From Chloroflexota bacterium (lineage in GTDB: Bacteria; Chloroflexota; Anaerolineae; Aggregatilineales; UBA2796), in assembly GCA_021325095.1 (NCBI GenBank), contig JAJPHV010000045.1, positions 1-64,000 on the forward strand: 64,000 nucleotides of DNA. Reading direction: 5' to 3'. Position 1 is the stretch's first letter. Each line of letters begins with the position of its first letter. The notes below the pieces were generated by a model. It searched no databases. It had not been told where the DNA came from and was given only the letters and a program-made list of their open reading frames with translations. This document shows positions 43,740 to 54,089 of this stretch, in pieces. The translations under genes were made by a program, and so were the position numbers.

Positions 43740-45325
43740 TTGCCGACCGCGTTGATAGGCAGTGGCCGATCCTCGGCGTCACGGCACGCATCAGCTTTGC
43801 ACTTGACCAGCGCGCTCACCCGCTCGGACAATACTTTAAGCAGCGGCGGGGCAGCTTTCGAGGATAGATTGTTCAGTTCATATGGGTCTTGGTTCAGGTC
43901 GTACAGTTCCTTTTCCCCGGTGACGTATTCGACGTAGGCATAGCCGTTGACCCGGATGCCATGAAATTCGGGAATGCCGAATCTGGCAAGCAGCCCCCGT
44001 CTGGCAGGTTGTGTTGCGTTGGCGGGCGGGGTCGCCAGGACCACTGCGGACGATTCGCCCGGCAATTCATCTTCGTCGGCTGGCTCCTGCATGATAGCGC
44101 CTGCTTGCTCCGGCCCCTGTACCCAATGTTCGACCAGATAAGCCTGCCGCCATCGCTCTGGCGTTTTTCCTGTCGCCAGTGGTAACAAGGATCGGCCATC
44201 GACGAAATCAGCCGGGTTAACGCCGCCCATGTCCGCCATCGTCGGGGCCAGGTCGATGTTGCCCGCGAGCTGGCTAACGTGCGAGCCAGCAGCAATGTTT
44301 GGCCCGCGAATGATCAGCGGCAGGTGTATATCTTCTTCGTAGGCCGTTTGCTTCCCGGCGGGCATCCGGTGATTGCCCAGATGGAAGCCGTTATCGGAGG
44401 TGAACACGATATAGGTGTTTTCGAGCTGCCCGGTGGCTTTGAGGGTGTCGTATAGCATACTGATGGCGTCATCCACAGCCTGCAAGGACTGCAACCGCCT
44501 ACGATACAGATTGTCCACCCGGTTCATCACGACGGGGCCGAGAAGTGGTCTTGCGGCGATGTATTCTGGCTTGTCGCTCACGTCCGCTTCATTGTAATTG
44601 GGTGTTCGCGGCGCTTTTGCATTCGGGAACAGGTCCTTGTGGCGCGGGGCCGGCGTAGCGGGCTGGTGCGGCGCGTAAACCGCCAGGTAGGCAAAAAACG
44701 GCTGGTGATCCTTGGCGGCCTGCTGGATGAACGCGTTCGCTTTCTTGGCGTAAACGTCCGTGCCGTAATCTTCCGGCTTGTTGCCGTAGGTCACCAGCTT
44801 GCCGTTCTCGTTCAGCGTATAGTTGTACTCGCTGTACGGGTTGCCCTTGACGGCGCTGTTCCATTCTGTCCAGCCCGGCGGAATATAGGTCTCGGCGGCG
44901 GTGTGGGGATAACCATTCAGGTACTTGCCGAACAGGCCAGTCCGATAGCCCCCGCTGTGCAGCCAGGTGGCGATGGTCGATTGCTCGTCACCAAGCGCAT
45001 AGGCTTTCTCGAAGCCGCCGTTGCCGCCACCATTGGTCAATACCCCGGTATTGTGCGCGTATTGTCCTCGGAGCGTCGTCGTTCGTGAAGGGCAGCAAAG
45101 CGACACGCTGACGAAGTAGTTGTCGAAGGTCACGCCCTGGTCGATCAGCAGCGACTTCAATTTGGGCATGAAGGCGATCTCGGCCAGGTCAAGATCGTCG
45201 GTCAGGATGAACAGGATATTGGGACGAGGGGCTGCCCTGATAGAGAAGGCCGGAAGCGCTGCCTCAGCGACCAGCGCCGCGATCAGGATGAGCGCCATTC
45301 TGGCGAAGCGAGCCGATGACTTCAT
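43736..45325 (-). CDS. Exported type I sulfatase
   Basis: A 529-residue sulfatase with a signal peptide (cleavage near residue 31). It has the TDD metal-binding start (42-44), the CCPSR formylglycine motif (Cys77-x-Pro-Ser-Arg81) followed by GQYAHNTG, a FTSDNG metal site, and HLPLIIRG. It resembles N-acetylglucosamine-6-sulfatase/arylsulfatase members. Cys-type sulfatases need a formylglycine-generating enzyme or anaerobic SME; none is in the window. It likely desulfates carbohydrate polymers outside the cell. Confidence 0.9.
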   Translation of the reverse strand: MKSSARFARMALILIAALVAEAALPAFSIRAAPRPNILFILTDDLDLAEIAFMPKLKSLLIDQGVTFDNYFVSVSLCCPSRTTTLRGQYAHNTGVLTNGGGNGGFEKAYALGDEQSTIATWLHSGGYRTGLFGKYLNGYPHTAAETYIPPGWTEWNSAVKGNPYSEYNYTLNENGKLVTYGNKPEDYGTDVYAKKANAFIQQAAKDHQPFFAYLAVYAPHQPATPAPRHKDLFPNAKAPRTPNYNEADVSDKPEYIAARPLLGPVVMNRVDNLYRRRLQSLQAVDDAISMLYDTLKATGQLENTYIVFTSDNGFHLGNHRMPAGKQTAYEEDIHLPLIIRGPNIAAGSHVSQLAGNIDLAPTMADMGGVNPADFVDGRSLLPLATGKTPERWRQAYLVEHWVQGPEQAGAIMQEPADEDELPGESSAVVLATPPANATQPARRGLLARFGIPEFHGIRVNGYAYVEYVTGEKELYDLNQDPYELNNLSSKAAPPLLKVLSERVSALVKCKADACRDAEDRPLPINAVGK

Positions 45326-45602
45326 AGAAGTACCTCCGACTGTTCCTACTGTGAAGCTGTGTCACCAATACCGACCCCACATTACAATAGAAACTCAACC
45401 AACGGGGATCATTCTGAACCGATCAAGGTCACGGCTCATGGCCGCTGGCATTAGCGACGATTAATATCGTCAGACACAAATGTAAAAAATGTGCTGTGTC
45501 CTTTCCTAGATCATGTAAACCGGCTCGCAGCAGACAGGGGGACGTTTAGCAGTTGATGAGTGCCCTCGATGCTTTCGGCATTCTGCGCTACCATCTCATC
45601 TT
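45326..45602. other. Intergenic region, divergent promoters expected
   Basis: This 277-base gap separates the sulfatase gene from the DUF456 gene. I see no convincing -10/-35 pair, hairpin or coding frame in it. Confidence 0.4.
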
Positions 45603-46121
45603 ATGCCGCAAATCGATTCTGCACTTCAATCGCTGGTGTTGATTGTCGCGCTGCTCGTCATGTTGTTCGGCACGATTGCCGCCGTACTGCCTGTCGTGCC
45701 TGGCCCGGCGCTGGTATGGTTCGCAGCCATCATTTACGCGGCACTGACCGGTTTTCGGGAGGTGGGCCTGCTGCCGGTCATCCTGCTGACGCTGCTGATG
45801 ATCCTCGGCTCGACCACCAACCTGTGGATGTCGATGCTCGGCGTGCGGGTTACGGGCGGTTCGCTGTGGGCGGTCTTCGGCGGCACGGTGGGCATGATCA
45901 TCGGCCTGATCGTATTCTTCCCGCTCGGCGCACTGATTGGGGCCGTCGTCGGCGCGCTTGGCACTGAACTGATCCGCACGGGCGACTGGCGCAAAGCCTT
46001 GAAGATTGGCGGCGGAACGCTTGGCGGCTACCTGCTTGGTGTGATCGCGGAATTCGTGATTGCACTGCTGATGGACAGCGTTTTTGTAGTCACGCTGATT
46101 CTGGCGCATCGCCCGGCGTGA
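45603..46121 (+). CDS. DUF456-family membrane protein
   Basis: A 172-residue protein with four to five membrane helices and the Gly-rich pattern of DUF456: a PVVPGPALVWFAAIIY segment near residue 30, then GGSLWAVFGGTVGMIIGLIVFFPLGALIGAVVGALGTEL split across two helices. Function of the family is unknown. It is 69 bases upstream of plsY in the same direction. Confidence 0.8.
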   Translation: MPQIDSALQSLVLIVALLVMLFGTIAAVLPVVPGPALVWFAAIIYAALTGFREVGLLPVILLTLLMILGSTTNLWMSMLGVRVTGGSLWAVFGGTVGMIIGLIVFFPLGALIGAVVGALGTELIRTGDWRKALKIGGGTLGGYLLGVIAEFVIALLMDSVFVVTLILAHRPA

Positions 46122-46190
46122 TTGAGGGTTCTCACTTTTACCAGACGCTCATCGCTATTCTGACCACAATCGGAGATTAGAAGTCAATCT

Positions 46191-46838
46191 ATGAATGTCT
46201 TACCACCCCTGGCAACCTTTTTGATGTGTTACATCATAGGCTCATTCCCGACGGCGTACCTGATTGGGCGGCTGCACCGTATCAATATCTTCGAAGTCGG
46301 CAGCGGCAACATGGGGGCCAACAACGTCACACGCGCCCTCGGCGTCAAGTGGGGTGTGCTGGTCTGGATGCTGGACAGCGGCAAGGGCGTCCTGGCCGTG
46401 CTGCTGGCTCGCCTGATTATGCCCTGGGACCCCTGGGCAGCCAGCGTGATTGGCGCAATTGCAGTGGTGATCGGGCACAACTGGTCGCTGCTGGCGGCGC
46501 TCGTCACCGGGACATTGCGTGGCGGCAAAGGCGCGGCGACGGCGGGCGGCACCTGGATCATCATGATGGCCCCCTGGTGGTACATTGTCGTTATCACGAT
46601 CACCTTGTGGGGACTGATCGTCCTGATCACGCGCTATGTCTCGCTGGCAGTGCTGGTGTCCGTCGCCATCGGCACGATCTGGGCACTGCTGCTGATCGGT
46701 GGCGGCGCGGCAAATGTTCCACCCGTGTACGTTTTCTACATTGTGCTGGTCGCGCTCATGATCTACGTCCGGCACTGGAAAAACATCCAGAGTCTGCTGG
46801 CGGGCCGCGAACGCCGTCTGGGGGAACGTGCCAAGTAG
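46191..46838 (+). CDS. plsY: Glycerol-3-phosphate acyltransferase PlsY
   Basis: A 215-residue integral membrane enzyme moving an acyl group from acyl-phosphate to glycerol-3-phosphate, the first step of phospholipid synthesis. The three cytoplasmic motifs are present: GSFPTAYLIGR then GSGNMGANNVTR (motif 1), GHNWSLLA (motif 2 region) and RGGKGAATAGG. Five membrane helices fit the fold. No plsX is adjacent. Confidence 0.93.
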   Translation: MNVLPPLATFLMCYIIGSFPTAYLIGRLHRINIFEVGSGNMGANNVTRALGVKWGVLVWMLDSGKGVLAVLLARLIMPWDPWAASVIGAIAVVIGHNWSLLAALVTGTLRGGKGAATAGGTWIIMMAPWWYIVVITITLWGLIVLITRYVSLAVLVSVAIGTIWALLLIGGGAANVPPVYVFYIVLVALMIYVRHWKNIQSLLAGRERRLGERAK

Positions 46839-46905
46839 ACGGTGCTCGGCGTTAAAACGTCAGGCAATAGGTCTTCATGGCTTGAGGCGGTCAATCGCAT
46901 GTGTA

Positions 46906-47493
46906 TTGAGCCGGCTTCAGCCTGGTGCTTTGGCGTGGGGCGTCAGTCTCCTGCTCGTCGTGCTGCTGGCCGCTTGTGGCAAAGAACCCGCAACGGCGAC
47001 ACACTCCCCAACCCTGACGTTGGTCGCTGCGACGATGGCTTCGGCCATGCCCGTCGAGCGCCCGACCCTGCCGCCCAGTTGGACGCCGCAGCCAACGGCG
47101 ACCCCGATCCCACCACGCCCGACGTTCACGCCAACCCTGTCCCCAACGCCAGTACCCACGCTCACTGTGCAGCAGATTTGCAGTGGGTTCGTAATCATCT
47201 TCGCTCCCTCCGAGGCGTCGGAATTTGTATACGACGGCACGACTTCCTTTTCGTGGCATGGCGTCCCCGAAGGCGTGGTGTTATCCCTGGCGGTTTATCG
47301 CCACGACAACGGCAAAGAAGCCTTCCGCGTCAATCTGCCGATAGCGGGAGATAGCTTATTGAGCCTGCCCATGTCGAGGCTGCCCATCGCGGGCGTCTAC
47401 GACTGGAAAATCTGGCTGCAACACCCGCTGTACGGCGACATCTGCGCACACAGTGGCTCGTTCGCGCGCAAGTCACCGCCTGCCGTTTTTTAA
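46906..47493 (+). CDS. Hypothetical lipoprotein
   Basis: A protein of about 195 residues with a lipobox (VVLLAAC) and a long Thr/Pro-rich linker (TPQPTATPIPP, TPTLSPTPVPT), then a compact beta domain of about 110 residues with two Cys. The frame is open from GTG 46828, which overlaps plsY; I prefer TTG 46906 because it gives a normal 24-residue lipoprotein signal, but the ribosome site is poor, so the start is uncertain. Unknown family. Confidence 0.55.
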   Translation: MSRLQPGALAWGVSLLLVVLLAACGKEPATATHSPTLTLVAATMASAMPVERPTLPPSWTPQPTATPIPPRPTFTPTLSPTPVPTLTVQQICSGFVIIFAPSEASEFVYDGTTSFSWHGVPEGVVLSLAVYRHDNGKEAFRVNLPIAGDSLLSLPMSRLPIAGVYDWKIWLQHPLYGDICAHSGSFARKSPPAVF

Positions 47494-47601
47494 GCGTGTG
47501 GTGTGCCTGGTGATTCGCTGACTTGACGCGCAAGAGGTTGGGCCAACGTCGCAGCATTCAATATGTGCTTAAGGACTACCGCAATAGCGTCGGGTGTGAG
47601 G

Positions 47602-48165
47602 TCAATTCACGTCGTCGCCTTCGACGAACTCCAACTGCTCCGCCGCCGATTCAGCTGCGTAGGCTTCTTTGGCCGAGGTTGGGCGTCTGCGATCCGCGCG
47701 GCGTGCGCGTGACCGCTGCTCGCCTTCGGCACTGCTCTGCGGCGTCGCGCAGTACGGGCACAGGTTCCAGGGCAGGTCGAGCAGTTGGCCGCACTGCACG
47801 CACGGCTTCTTGAGCCGCGTATGGCAGTGTGGGCATACCTGCCAGTTGGCGTTGGAAGGACGCCCGCAGCCAGGGCAGATCGGCTTTTCTTCGATGCCCT
47901 GCAAGAGCGCCTCTTCCTCCAGCGAGCGTTCGTAGGCTTCGGAGAGTGTTTCACGGGGGCGCAGCATCAGATACAGGATCAGCCCAAACACGTTGAGCAC
48001 GGCCACCATCAGCGCCGCCGCGCCCTGGGCCAGCACGTCGCGGGAGCGGGAGCGCATATCGCGCCATGTCCACAGCACGATCCCCAACCACATCGACGCG
48101 ACGACAGCCCCGCTTGCCATCGCAATGTACAGTATCCACTGGCTAATCGTCTGATCGAAATTCAT
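47602..48165 (-). CDS. Membrane protein with double zinc ribbon
   Basis: A 187-residue protein with two N-terminal membrane helices (about residues 10-32 and 47-68), then three Cys-rich knuckles: CPGCG with CPHCH, CVQCG and CPYC, which together make a double zinc-ribbon. A basic Arg-rich stretch (RSRARRADRRRP) and an acidic end follow. Such proteins are common in Chloroflexota and often of unknown function. The adjacent gaps show no operon partner. Confidence 0.75.
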   Translation of the reverse strand: MNFDQTISQWILYIAMASGAVVASMWLGIVLWTWRDMRSRSRDVLAQGAAALMVAVLNVFGLILYLMLRPRETLSEAYERSLEEEALLQGIEEKPICPGCGRPSNANWQVCPHCHTRLKKPCVQCGQLLDLPWNLCPYCATPQSSAEGEQRSRARRADRRRPTSAKEAYAAESAAEQLEFVEGDDVN

Positions 48166-48263
48166 GGTCGGCGCTCCTCATCGTCGGGGCGAGTATAGCA
48201 TGGCGCTGCGGGCACAGCAATCAATGACCAGCAGCGGGAATGGCGACAGGGTCGGATTTTCGG

Positions 48264-48304
48264 CCCCCTCTCTGCCTGTGGAGGGGGTTGGGGGACGAGG
48301 TTCC
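48264..48304. repeat. REP-like palindrome copy 6
   Basis: CCCCCTCTC, loop, GGAGGGGG then TTGGGGGACGAGGTTCC; the tail is slightly changed from GTGAGGT. It sits upstream of the SWIM-gene promoter. Confidence 0.55.
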
Positions 48305-48349
48305 CCGCCCAATTTTGGGGTATTTCCGCTGTACAAACATTAAGGTTCC

Positions 48350-48378
48350 TTGACTCACGATTAAACAGCTTTTATACT
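48350..48378 (+). promoter_or_regulatory. Sigma70 promoter of the SWIM-finger gene leader
   Basis: TTGACT (48350-48355), a 17-base spacer and TATACT (48373-48378). The predicted start near 48385 gives a 158-base leader that includes an intrinsic terminator. Confidence 0.7.
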
Positions 48379-48453
48379 CTCCTTAACACCAGGGCTGGAG
48401 GGTTGGGCCTATGCGCTGTTTACTGTTCCAAAGTGCATATTTTCAGCGGCATT

Positions 48454-48489
48454 AAAAGCACGGCTGGCGTCACGTCACCGTGCTTTTTG
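48454..48489 (+). terminator. Intrinsic terminator inside the SWIM-gene leader
   Basis: AAAAGCACGG (48454-48463) pairs with CCGTGCTTTT (48478-48487) around a 14-base loop, with the stem running into a T-run. It lies about 70 bases downstream of the promoter start and 53 bases before the coding sequence, so it either ends a small RNA of roughly 100 bases or acts as an attenuator. Confidence 0.7.
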
Positions 48490-48542
48490 TTTATAAGCCC
48501 TCTTTTGGTCAGATAGGATTAGGAAGAAAAGGAGTCACTGCT

Positions 48543-48794
48543 ATGGACTACGGCATGATCGGCAAGATCGAGAAGGCCAAGCGCTATGCCGAGGAGCGTA
48601 ACCGCATTCACTTCACCAGCTTCACCGTGACCTTCGATGGCGAAAACAACCCCCACACCGTTAAATTCGATGGTGCAAAGTGGAAGTGTGACTGCAACTT
48701 CTTCCAGTCACGGAACGTGTGCAGCCACACGATGGCCCTGGATCGCATCTTGCAAGGGATGGTGCCGCAGAGCGATATGGTAGACGTGCACTAG
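48543..48794 (+). CDS. Small SWIM zinc-finger protein
   Basis: An 83-residue protein. Residues 48-67 hold the SWIM motif CxCxnCxH (KWKCDCNFFQSRNVCSHTMA), a zinc site used for DNA or protein contacts. It has a helical N terminus and an acidic end. ATG 48543 follows AAAAGGAG at 8 bases; a longer in-frame extension crosses the leader terminator and is unlikely. SWIM fingers usually sit in larger proteins such as helicases, so a stand-alone version is notable. Confidence 0.8.
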   Translation: MDYGMIGKIEKAKRYAEERNRIHFTSFTVTFDGENNPHTVKFDGAKWKCDCNFFQSRNVCSHTMALDRILQGMVPQSDMVDVH

Positions 48795-48838
48795 GTATCC
48801 CACCCGACATCACCCTCCCCAACCTGCTCCACAGTCCG

Positions 48839-48868
48839 ACGGGCAGCCACTGATCTGGCTGCCCGTTT
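48839..48868 (+). terminator. Intrinsic terminator after the SWIM-finger gene
   Basis: An 11-bp perfect stem (48839-48849 with 48856-48866) around a 6-base loop, followed by TTGTGT. Confidence 0.8.
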
Positions 48869-48948
48869 GTGTCGCTAATTGACCGTAAGCCGATCCGCTT
48901 CTACAATCGTTGACGGGTTATCGTTAGGGCGCGCGGTGCATATTCTGG

Positions 48949-51048
48949 ATGGCGCGGATGGCAGACTATCTGAATTTTGAACTGAACGTGGAGGCTCTCG
49001 CTGACCGGCTGCGTGTGACTGTCGGCGATTCCCCAGTTGGTTCCGTTTCCACCGACGTCACGAACCCCTTCGCCGCCGACGAAATCGCCCGCATCATCGG
49101 CGTCATGGAAGGCAGCATCCAGACCACCCGCGCGCAGCGCCAGCAGGCCGCCCGCACCTTCGGCGAGAAGCTCTTCAACACCGTCTTTTCGGGGGAAATC
49201 TTTGCCGCTTACCTCGCCAGTCAGGAGCGCGCGGGCGAGGCCGGGCTGCGCATCAAGCTCGGCCTCGAAACGTCAGGCGCGCTGCAAGATATTCCCTGGG
49301 AACTGCTGCGCGATCCGCGCGGCGACTATCTGGCCCTGTCGCGCCAGACGCCTATCATCCGCCACCCGCGCCTGCTGACCGTCCGCCCCATCGCCGAGAT
49401 CACGCTGCCCTTGCGGGTGCTGGTCATGATCGCCAGCCCCACCGATCAGCAGCCGCTCAACGTCGAGGCCGAATGGCGCGCGCTGGAAGAAGCCACTCAG
49501 GAGCTGCGCAATCGCGGCCTCCTGGAACTGGAACGCCTGGACGACGCTCAACTTGTCACCTTGCAGCGTAAACTGCGTGAAGGTGTGCCATACCACATCT
49601 TTCACTTTATCGGCCACGCTGCTTTTGACGACAGCTCGCAAACCGGGATGCTGGCCTTTGAAGACCCGCGTACCCTTCGCTCTGTTCCCGTATCCGGCGA
49701 GGCGCTGGCCCGCGAACTGAGCGAGGAGAACAGCATCCGGCTGGTGGTGCTCAATGCCTGCCAGGCCGCCCGCCAGAACCTGAAAGACCCCTTCGCTGGA
49801 ATCGCGTCCAGCCTCGTGGCGCGCGGCATCCCGGCGGTGGTCGCCATGCAGTTCGCTATCAGCGACGACGCCTCGCGCACCTTCTCGCAGGAGTTCTACA
49901 GGGCACTCTCGGAAGGCTACCCGATTGAAGCGGCCATGTCGGAGGCGCGCCGCACCATCAGCAGCACGCTCGACAACCTGGAATGGGCCACCCCCGTCCT
50001 GTACCTGCGGGCCCCGACGGGCGTGTTATTTCCGAAAGCCCGAAGCGAGACCGCCGTCTCGACGGGCGGCGTCCGTGAGCTGCTTCGTTCGCCGGGCTGC
50101 CTGCTGCGAGGGCTGCTCGTTGCCGTTGCACTGATCGCCATCGGCGTGCTGCTCAGGTCGATCTTCCCGCCGCGTCCGCCCGGTCCCGCCAACACACCAA
50201 CGCTGCCCATTGAAGCGCGAGACGTAGACCTGACGATCACCAGTCTGCGCTTTTTGCCGCCCAACCCTGCGCCCGGCCAGCGTGTCGCCGTGTCGATGGT
50301 GCTCAGAAACAGCGGCAGTACCGACTCGGGGCCGTTCAAATGGGCGTGGTTTATCGACGCCCCACAGACCAGCCAGAAGCCGACGCTCGAAGGCACGGTG
50401 GACAATATCGGGCCAGGCATGTCGCGCATTGTGGCCCAGGACTTTTTCTTCCCGCATTGGGGAACCTACGTCACTACCGCCTGGGTCAACTACGACAGCA
50501 GCATCCCCGAAAAGAGTTTCTTCAACAACTTGCGCGTCAGCCCACCCGTCAACGTCACCGCGCCGCTGACCGTCGATTTCTCACGCCTGCCGGACGGCAC
50601 GCCGCTGCTGGAAAGCCGTGACTTGAAGGGTGACGAGTTCAGCGTCTGGGGCTTCCACGTCGGAGCCAACTCCGCGAGCGGCTGTGATGGTGCGATTGTG
50701 CGCGTGAGTGCGGAGGGTGAGGCCAACCGCCTGACGACAGGCTTGCCCGGCAGCGCCGACCAGTGTACCGATCTGCCGATCAGCTTTGATTTCGACAGTC
50801 CGGTAGGCGGTGCACAGATCGAATTCTTCGCCACTACCGCTGGAACGTACACGGTGGACTTGATCGACGGCAACGGCAAACTGATCGACGCGAATACCGT
50901 CACCGCTGATGCATCGAACACGTCCACGATCAGCGCGCCTGCGTCGGGCGAGACGCTGTCAACTGTACGTAAAGTCGTCTTCTCCGGCCCCGGCAAGGCG
51001 CAAATTGCCATCCAACGCGCCACGTTCAGCTCACCGGCCTCGCCGTGA
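48949..51048 (+). CDS. CHAT-domain peptidase-like membrane protein with CARDB domain
   Basis: A 699-residue protein. The first 365 residues form a CHAT (caspase-like) domain with His223 in FHFIGHAAF and Cys271 in VVLNACQAA, the expected catalytic dyad, both intact. A membrane helix follows at about residues 383-402. Then comes a CARDB-type beta domain (DLTITSLRFLPPNPAPGQRVAV, about 423-530) and a further beta domain to the end. CHAT proteases are known in bacterial cell-death and type III-E CRISPR-linked systems, but no such partner is here. ATG 48958 is an alternative start. Topology puts the protease inside the cell and the adhesion-like domains outside. Confidence 0.82.
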   Translation: MARMADYLNFELNVEALADRLRVTVGDSPVGSVSTDVTNPFAADEIARIIGVMEGSIQTTRAQRQQAARTFGEKLFNTVFSGEIFAAYLASQERAGEAGLRIKLGLETSGALQDIPWELLRDPRGDYLALSRQTPIIRHPRLLTVRPIAEITLPLRVLVMIASPTDQQPLNVEAEWRALEEATQELRNRGLLELERLDDAQLVTLQRKLREGVPYHIFHFIGHAAFDDSSQTGMLAFEDPRTLRSVPVSGEALARELSEENSIRLVVLNACQAARQNLKDPFAGIASSLVARGIPAVVAMQFAISDDASRTFSQEFYRALSEGYPIEAAMSEARRTISSTLDNLEWATPVLYLRAPTGVLFPKARSETAVSTGGVRELLRSPGCLLRGLLVAVALIAIGVLLRSIFPPRPPGPANTPTLPIEARDVDLTITSLRFLPPNPAPGQRVAVSMVLRNSGSTDSGPFKWAWFIDAPQTSQKPTLEGTVDNIGPGMSRIVAQDFFFPHWGTYVTTAWVNYDSSIPEKSFFNNLRVSPPVNVTAPLTVDFSRLPDGTPLLESRDLKGDEFSVWGFHVGANSASGCDGAIVRVSAEGEANRLTTGLPGSADQCTDLPISFDFDSPVGGAQIEFFATTAGTYTVDLIDGNGKLIDANTVTADASNTSTISAPASGETLSTVRKVVFSGPGKAQIAIQRATFSSPASP

Positions 51049-51164
51049 CAAAAGCCACCCACCGGCGTGATTTCCGGCCATTGGAGCATGGTGACGAATG
51101 CGCTATCTTATCGCCTATGATTGCGGTCAAGAATGGCCGAACTGGTCGAATCTGGGGACTGAAA

Positions 51165-51929
51165 ATGATGGCAGACAATACAACGCTTTCCACACTCGTT
51201 CAACTTTCCCGCGAGCTGGGCAACCCCGCCAATGACTACGCGATCCAGGCCGAGGGCAACACCTCGGCCCGCATCGACGCCGATACATTTCTGGTGAAGG
51301 CCAGTGGCTACTCGATGCGCGACATTGACGAAGCTGGCTTCGTAGCAATGCGCTTCAAGCCCGTCCTGGACATCCTGGATGGCCCTACCCTGAGTGAGAA
51401 CGACTTGAAAGCCGCGCTTAACGAGGCCAAGGTGGATTCGTCCGTGCAGGCCCGCCCCTCGATTGAGGTGGCACTGCACGCCATCCTGCTGACATTGGGC
51501 GGCGCGCAGTGGGTCGGGCATACGCACCCCTCGGCCTGGAATGCGCTGCTCTGCTCGCGCTGTGCGGAACAGGCCGCCAGCGGGCGGCTCTTCCCCGATC
51601 AGGTGGTGGTCTGCGGCCCGGCGACCGTGTACGTCAAATACACCGATCCGGGAATGCCGCTGGCGCAGGAAGTCCGGCGACAGGTGCAGAACTACATCGA
51701 CGAGTATGGCATCACCCCCAAAGAGATCGTCATGCAGAATCACGGGCACATTGCGCTTGGGCAGACCGCGCTCGAAGTCGAGCGGATCATTGCCATGTCG
51801 GTCAAGGCGGCGCGCATTATGCTGGGCAGCTATGCGGCGGGTGGCCCGAACTTCTTGAGCAAGGCGGATGTGTCACACCTGTGGACACGCCCCGACGAGA
51901 TCGCCCGGCGCAAGCTGCTGGTGCGCTAA
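51165..51929 (+). CDS. Class II aldolase/adducin-family protein
   Basis: A 254-residue zinc aldolase of the fuculose-1-phosphate/ribulose-phosphate epimerase fold. GNTSAR near residue 29 starts the phosphate-binding loop, and the zinc ligands are in GHTHPS (two His) and MQNHGH. Substrates are typically sugar phosphates or other 2-keto compounds; exact activity is open. The frame extends upstream to 51045, overlapping the CHAT gene, but GGGGA seven bases before ATG 51165 supports the shorter start. A terminator follows the stop. Confidence 0.82.
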   Translation: MMADNTTLSTLVQLSRELGNPANDYAIQAEGNTSARIDADTFLVKASGYSMRDIDEAGFVAMRFKPVLDILDGPTLSENDLKAALNEAKVDSSVQARPSIEVALHAILLTLGGAQWVGHTHPSAWNALLCSRCAEQAASGRLFPDQVVVCGPATVYVKYTDPGMPLAQEVRRQVQNYIDEYGITPKEIVMQNHGHIALGQTALEVERIIAMSVKAARIMLGSYAAGGPNFLSKADVSHLWTRPDEIARRKLLVR

Positions 51930-51945
51930 GGGGTTATTCGCCACA

Positions 51946-51984
51946 AAAACGCGCCGGGGAATGGCTGATGTCCCGGCGCGTTTT
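51946..51984 (+). terminator. Intrinsic terminator after the aldolase gene
   Basis: AAAACGCGCCGGG (51946-51958) pairs with CCCGGCGCGTTTT (51972-51984) around a 13-base loop. The remaining 51985-52198 gap, up to the end of gmd, shows nothing I recognise. Confidence 0.85.
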
Positions 51985-52198
51985 AGATGCCACGTGCTAC
52001 CGAGGGCTTTCGCCAATCTATCGGCTACAGGTGGCACTCCCTCTTTCAATGTCCTGCTTGGCCTGACGCGAACGGCTTGCCAGACGATGCCCCAAAGGAG
52101 CGGCAGCAACGCCATTCCAGGTATTCTCTTAAGGACGGTTGGCCCTGGTTAGCCGCTGCACAAATATAGCGGCCTGGACTGGACGACTTAAGCGCTCC

Positions 52199-53200
<1,002 letters not shown>

Positions 53201-53274
53201 TTAGAAATTCTCCCTTCGCCTCTGTATGAAACGGAGAGGAGAAAGAGCGATGTAGGTCGGAAATGCCACCGAAC

Positions 53275-54030
53275 TCACGAATAGACCTGTGTGCGGCGCA
53301 TTTGCGGCGTCAACACCTGATGCGAGCGTTTGAGCTGCCAGACGCGCCACGCCGCTTCAAGCTGGATTCGGCTGTCCATCTTGGATTTCCCCTGGCTGCG
53401 ATCCGGGAAATGAATGGGAATTTCGACGATCCTATAGCCGAGCCGGGACGCCATATAGGCCGTCTCCACCTGAAAGACAAAACCATTGGAGCCAGCGCGA
53501 TCCAGATCGAGGCCGATCAGGGTTTGCCGTCGCCACAGCCTGAAGCCGGAGGTGGCATCGTGAACCGGAATATTCAGGATCGTCCGGACGTAGACGCTGT
53601 TTGCGAACCAGCTCAACACCCTGCGGAAGCCGCTCCACGATTTGTCTACGCTGCCGCCCTGCACGTAGCGCGACGCAATGGCAACGTCGTTGTGTTCGAG
53701 GGCCGTAACGAGTTGTGGAATATAGGCGGGCTGGTGGGAGAAATCTGCGTCCATCTGGCCGATGTAATCGGCATTGGCAGCGATGGCTCGCTTAAACCCG
53801 GCGATGCAGGCCGATCCAAAGCCCGATTTGCCCTTACGGTGTATCACACCGACCTGCCGGGGAAATTGTCGGGCGAGGTGATCGGCCAGTTGGCCCGTGC
53901 CATCCGGCGAATTGTCGTCAACCACCAACACCTCGAGATGGTCTACGGGTAAATGCAGAAGGGAGTCTATCAGGCGTGGTAGATTCTCAGCTTCGTTGTA
54001 GGTCGGTATGACCATTGTGACCTTTGGCAT
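53275..54030 (-). CDS. Polyprenol-phosphate mannose synthase-like glycosyltransferase (GT2)
   Basis: A 251-residue GT-A enzyme from ATG 54030. It starts VTMVIPTYNEAENLP, has VVDDNSPDGT and the DAD metal site in QMDADFSHQP, and lacks the C-terminal membrane helices of longer family members, which matches DPM1-type soluble dolichol/polyprenol-P-mannose synthases. The product would be polyprenyl-phosphate-mannose, the donor for GT39-type transferases such as the one upstream. ATG 54045 is in frame but less well placed. Confidence 0.88.
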   Translation of the reverse strand: MPKVTMVIPTYNEAENLPRLIDSLLHLPVDHLEVLVVDDNSPDGTGQLADHLARQFPRQVGVIHRKGKSGFGSACIAGFKRAIAANADYIGQMDADFSHQPAYIPQLVTALEHNDVAIASRYVQGGSVDKSWSGFRRVLSWFANSVYVRTILNIPVHDATSGFRLWRRQTLIGLDLDRAGSNGFVFQVETAYMASRLGYRIVEIPIHFPDRSQGKSKMDSRIQLEAAWRVWQLKRSHQVLTPQMRRTQVYS

Positions 54031-54089
54031 TGTTCCTATCCTCATGTCTCGACCTGTTTACTTGCCGTACATTGCAATAGAGCGCGGAG

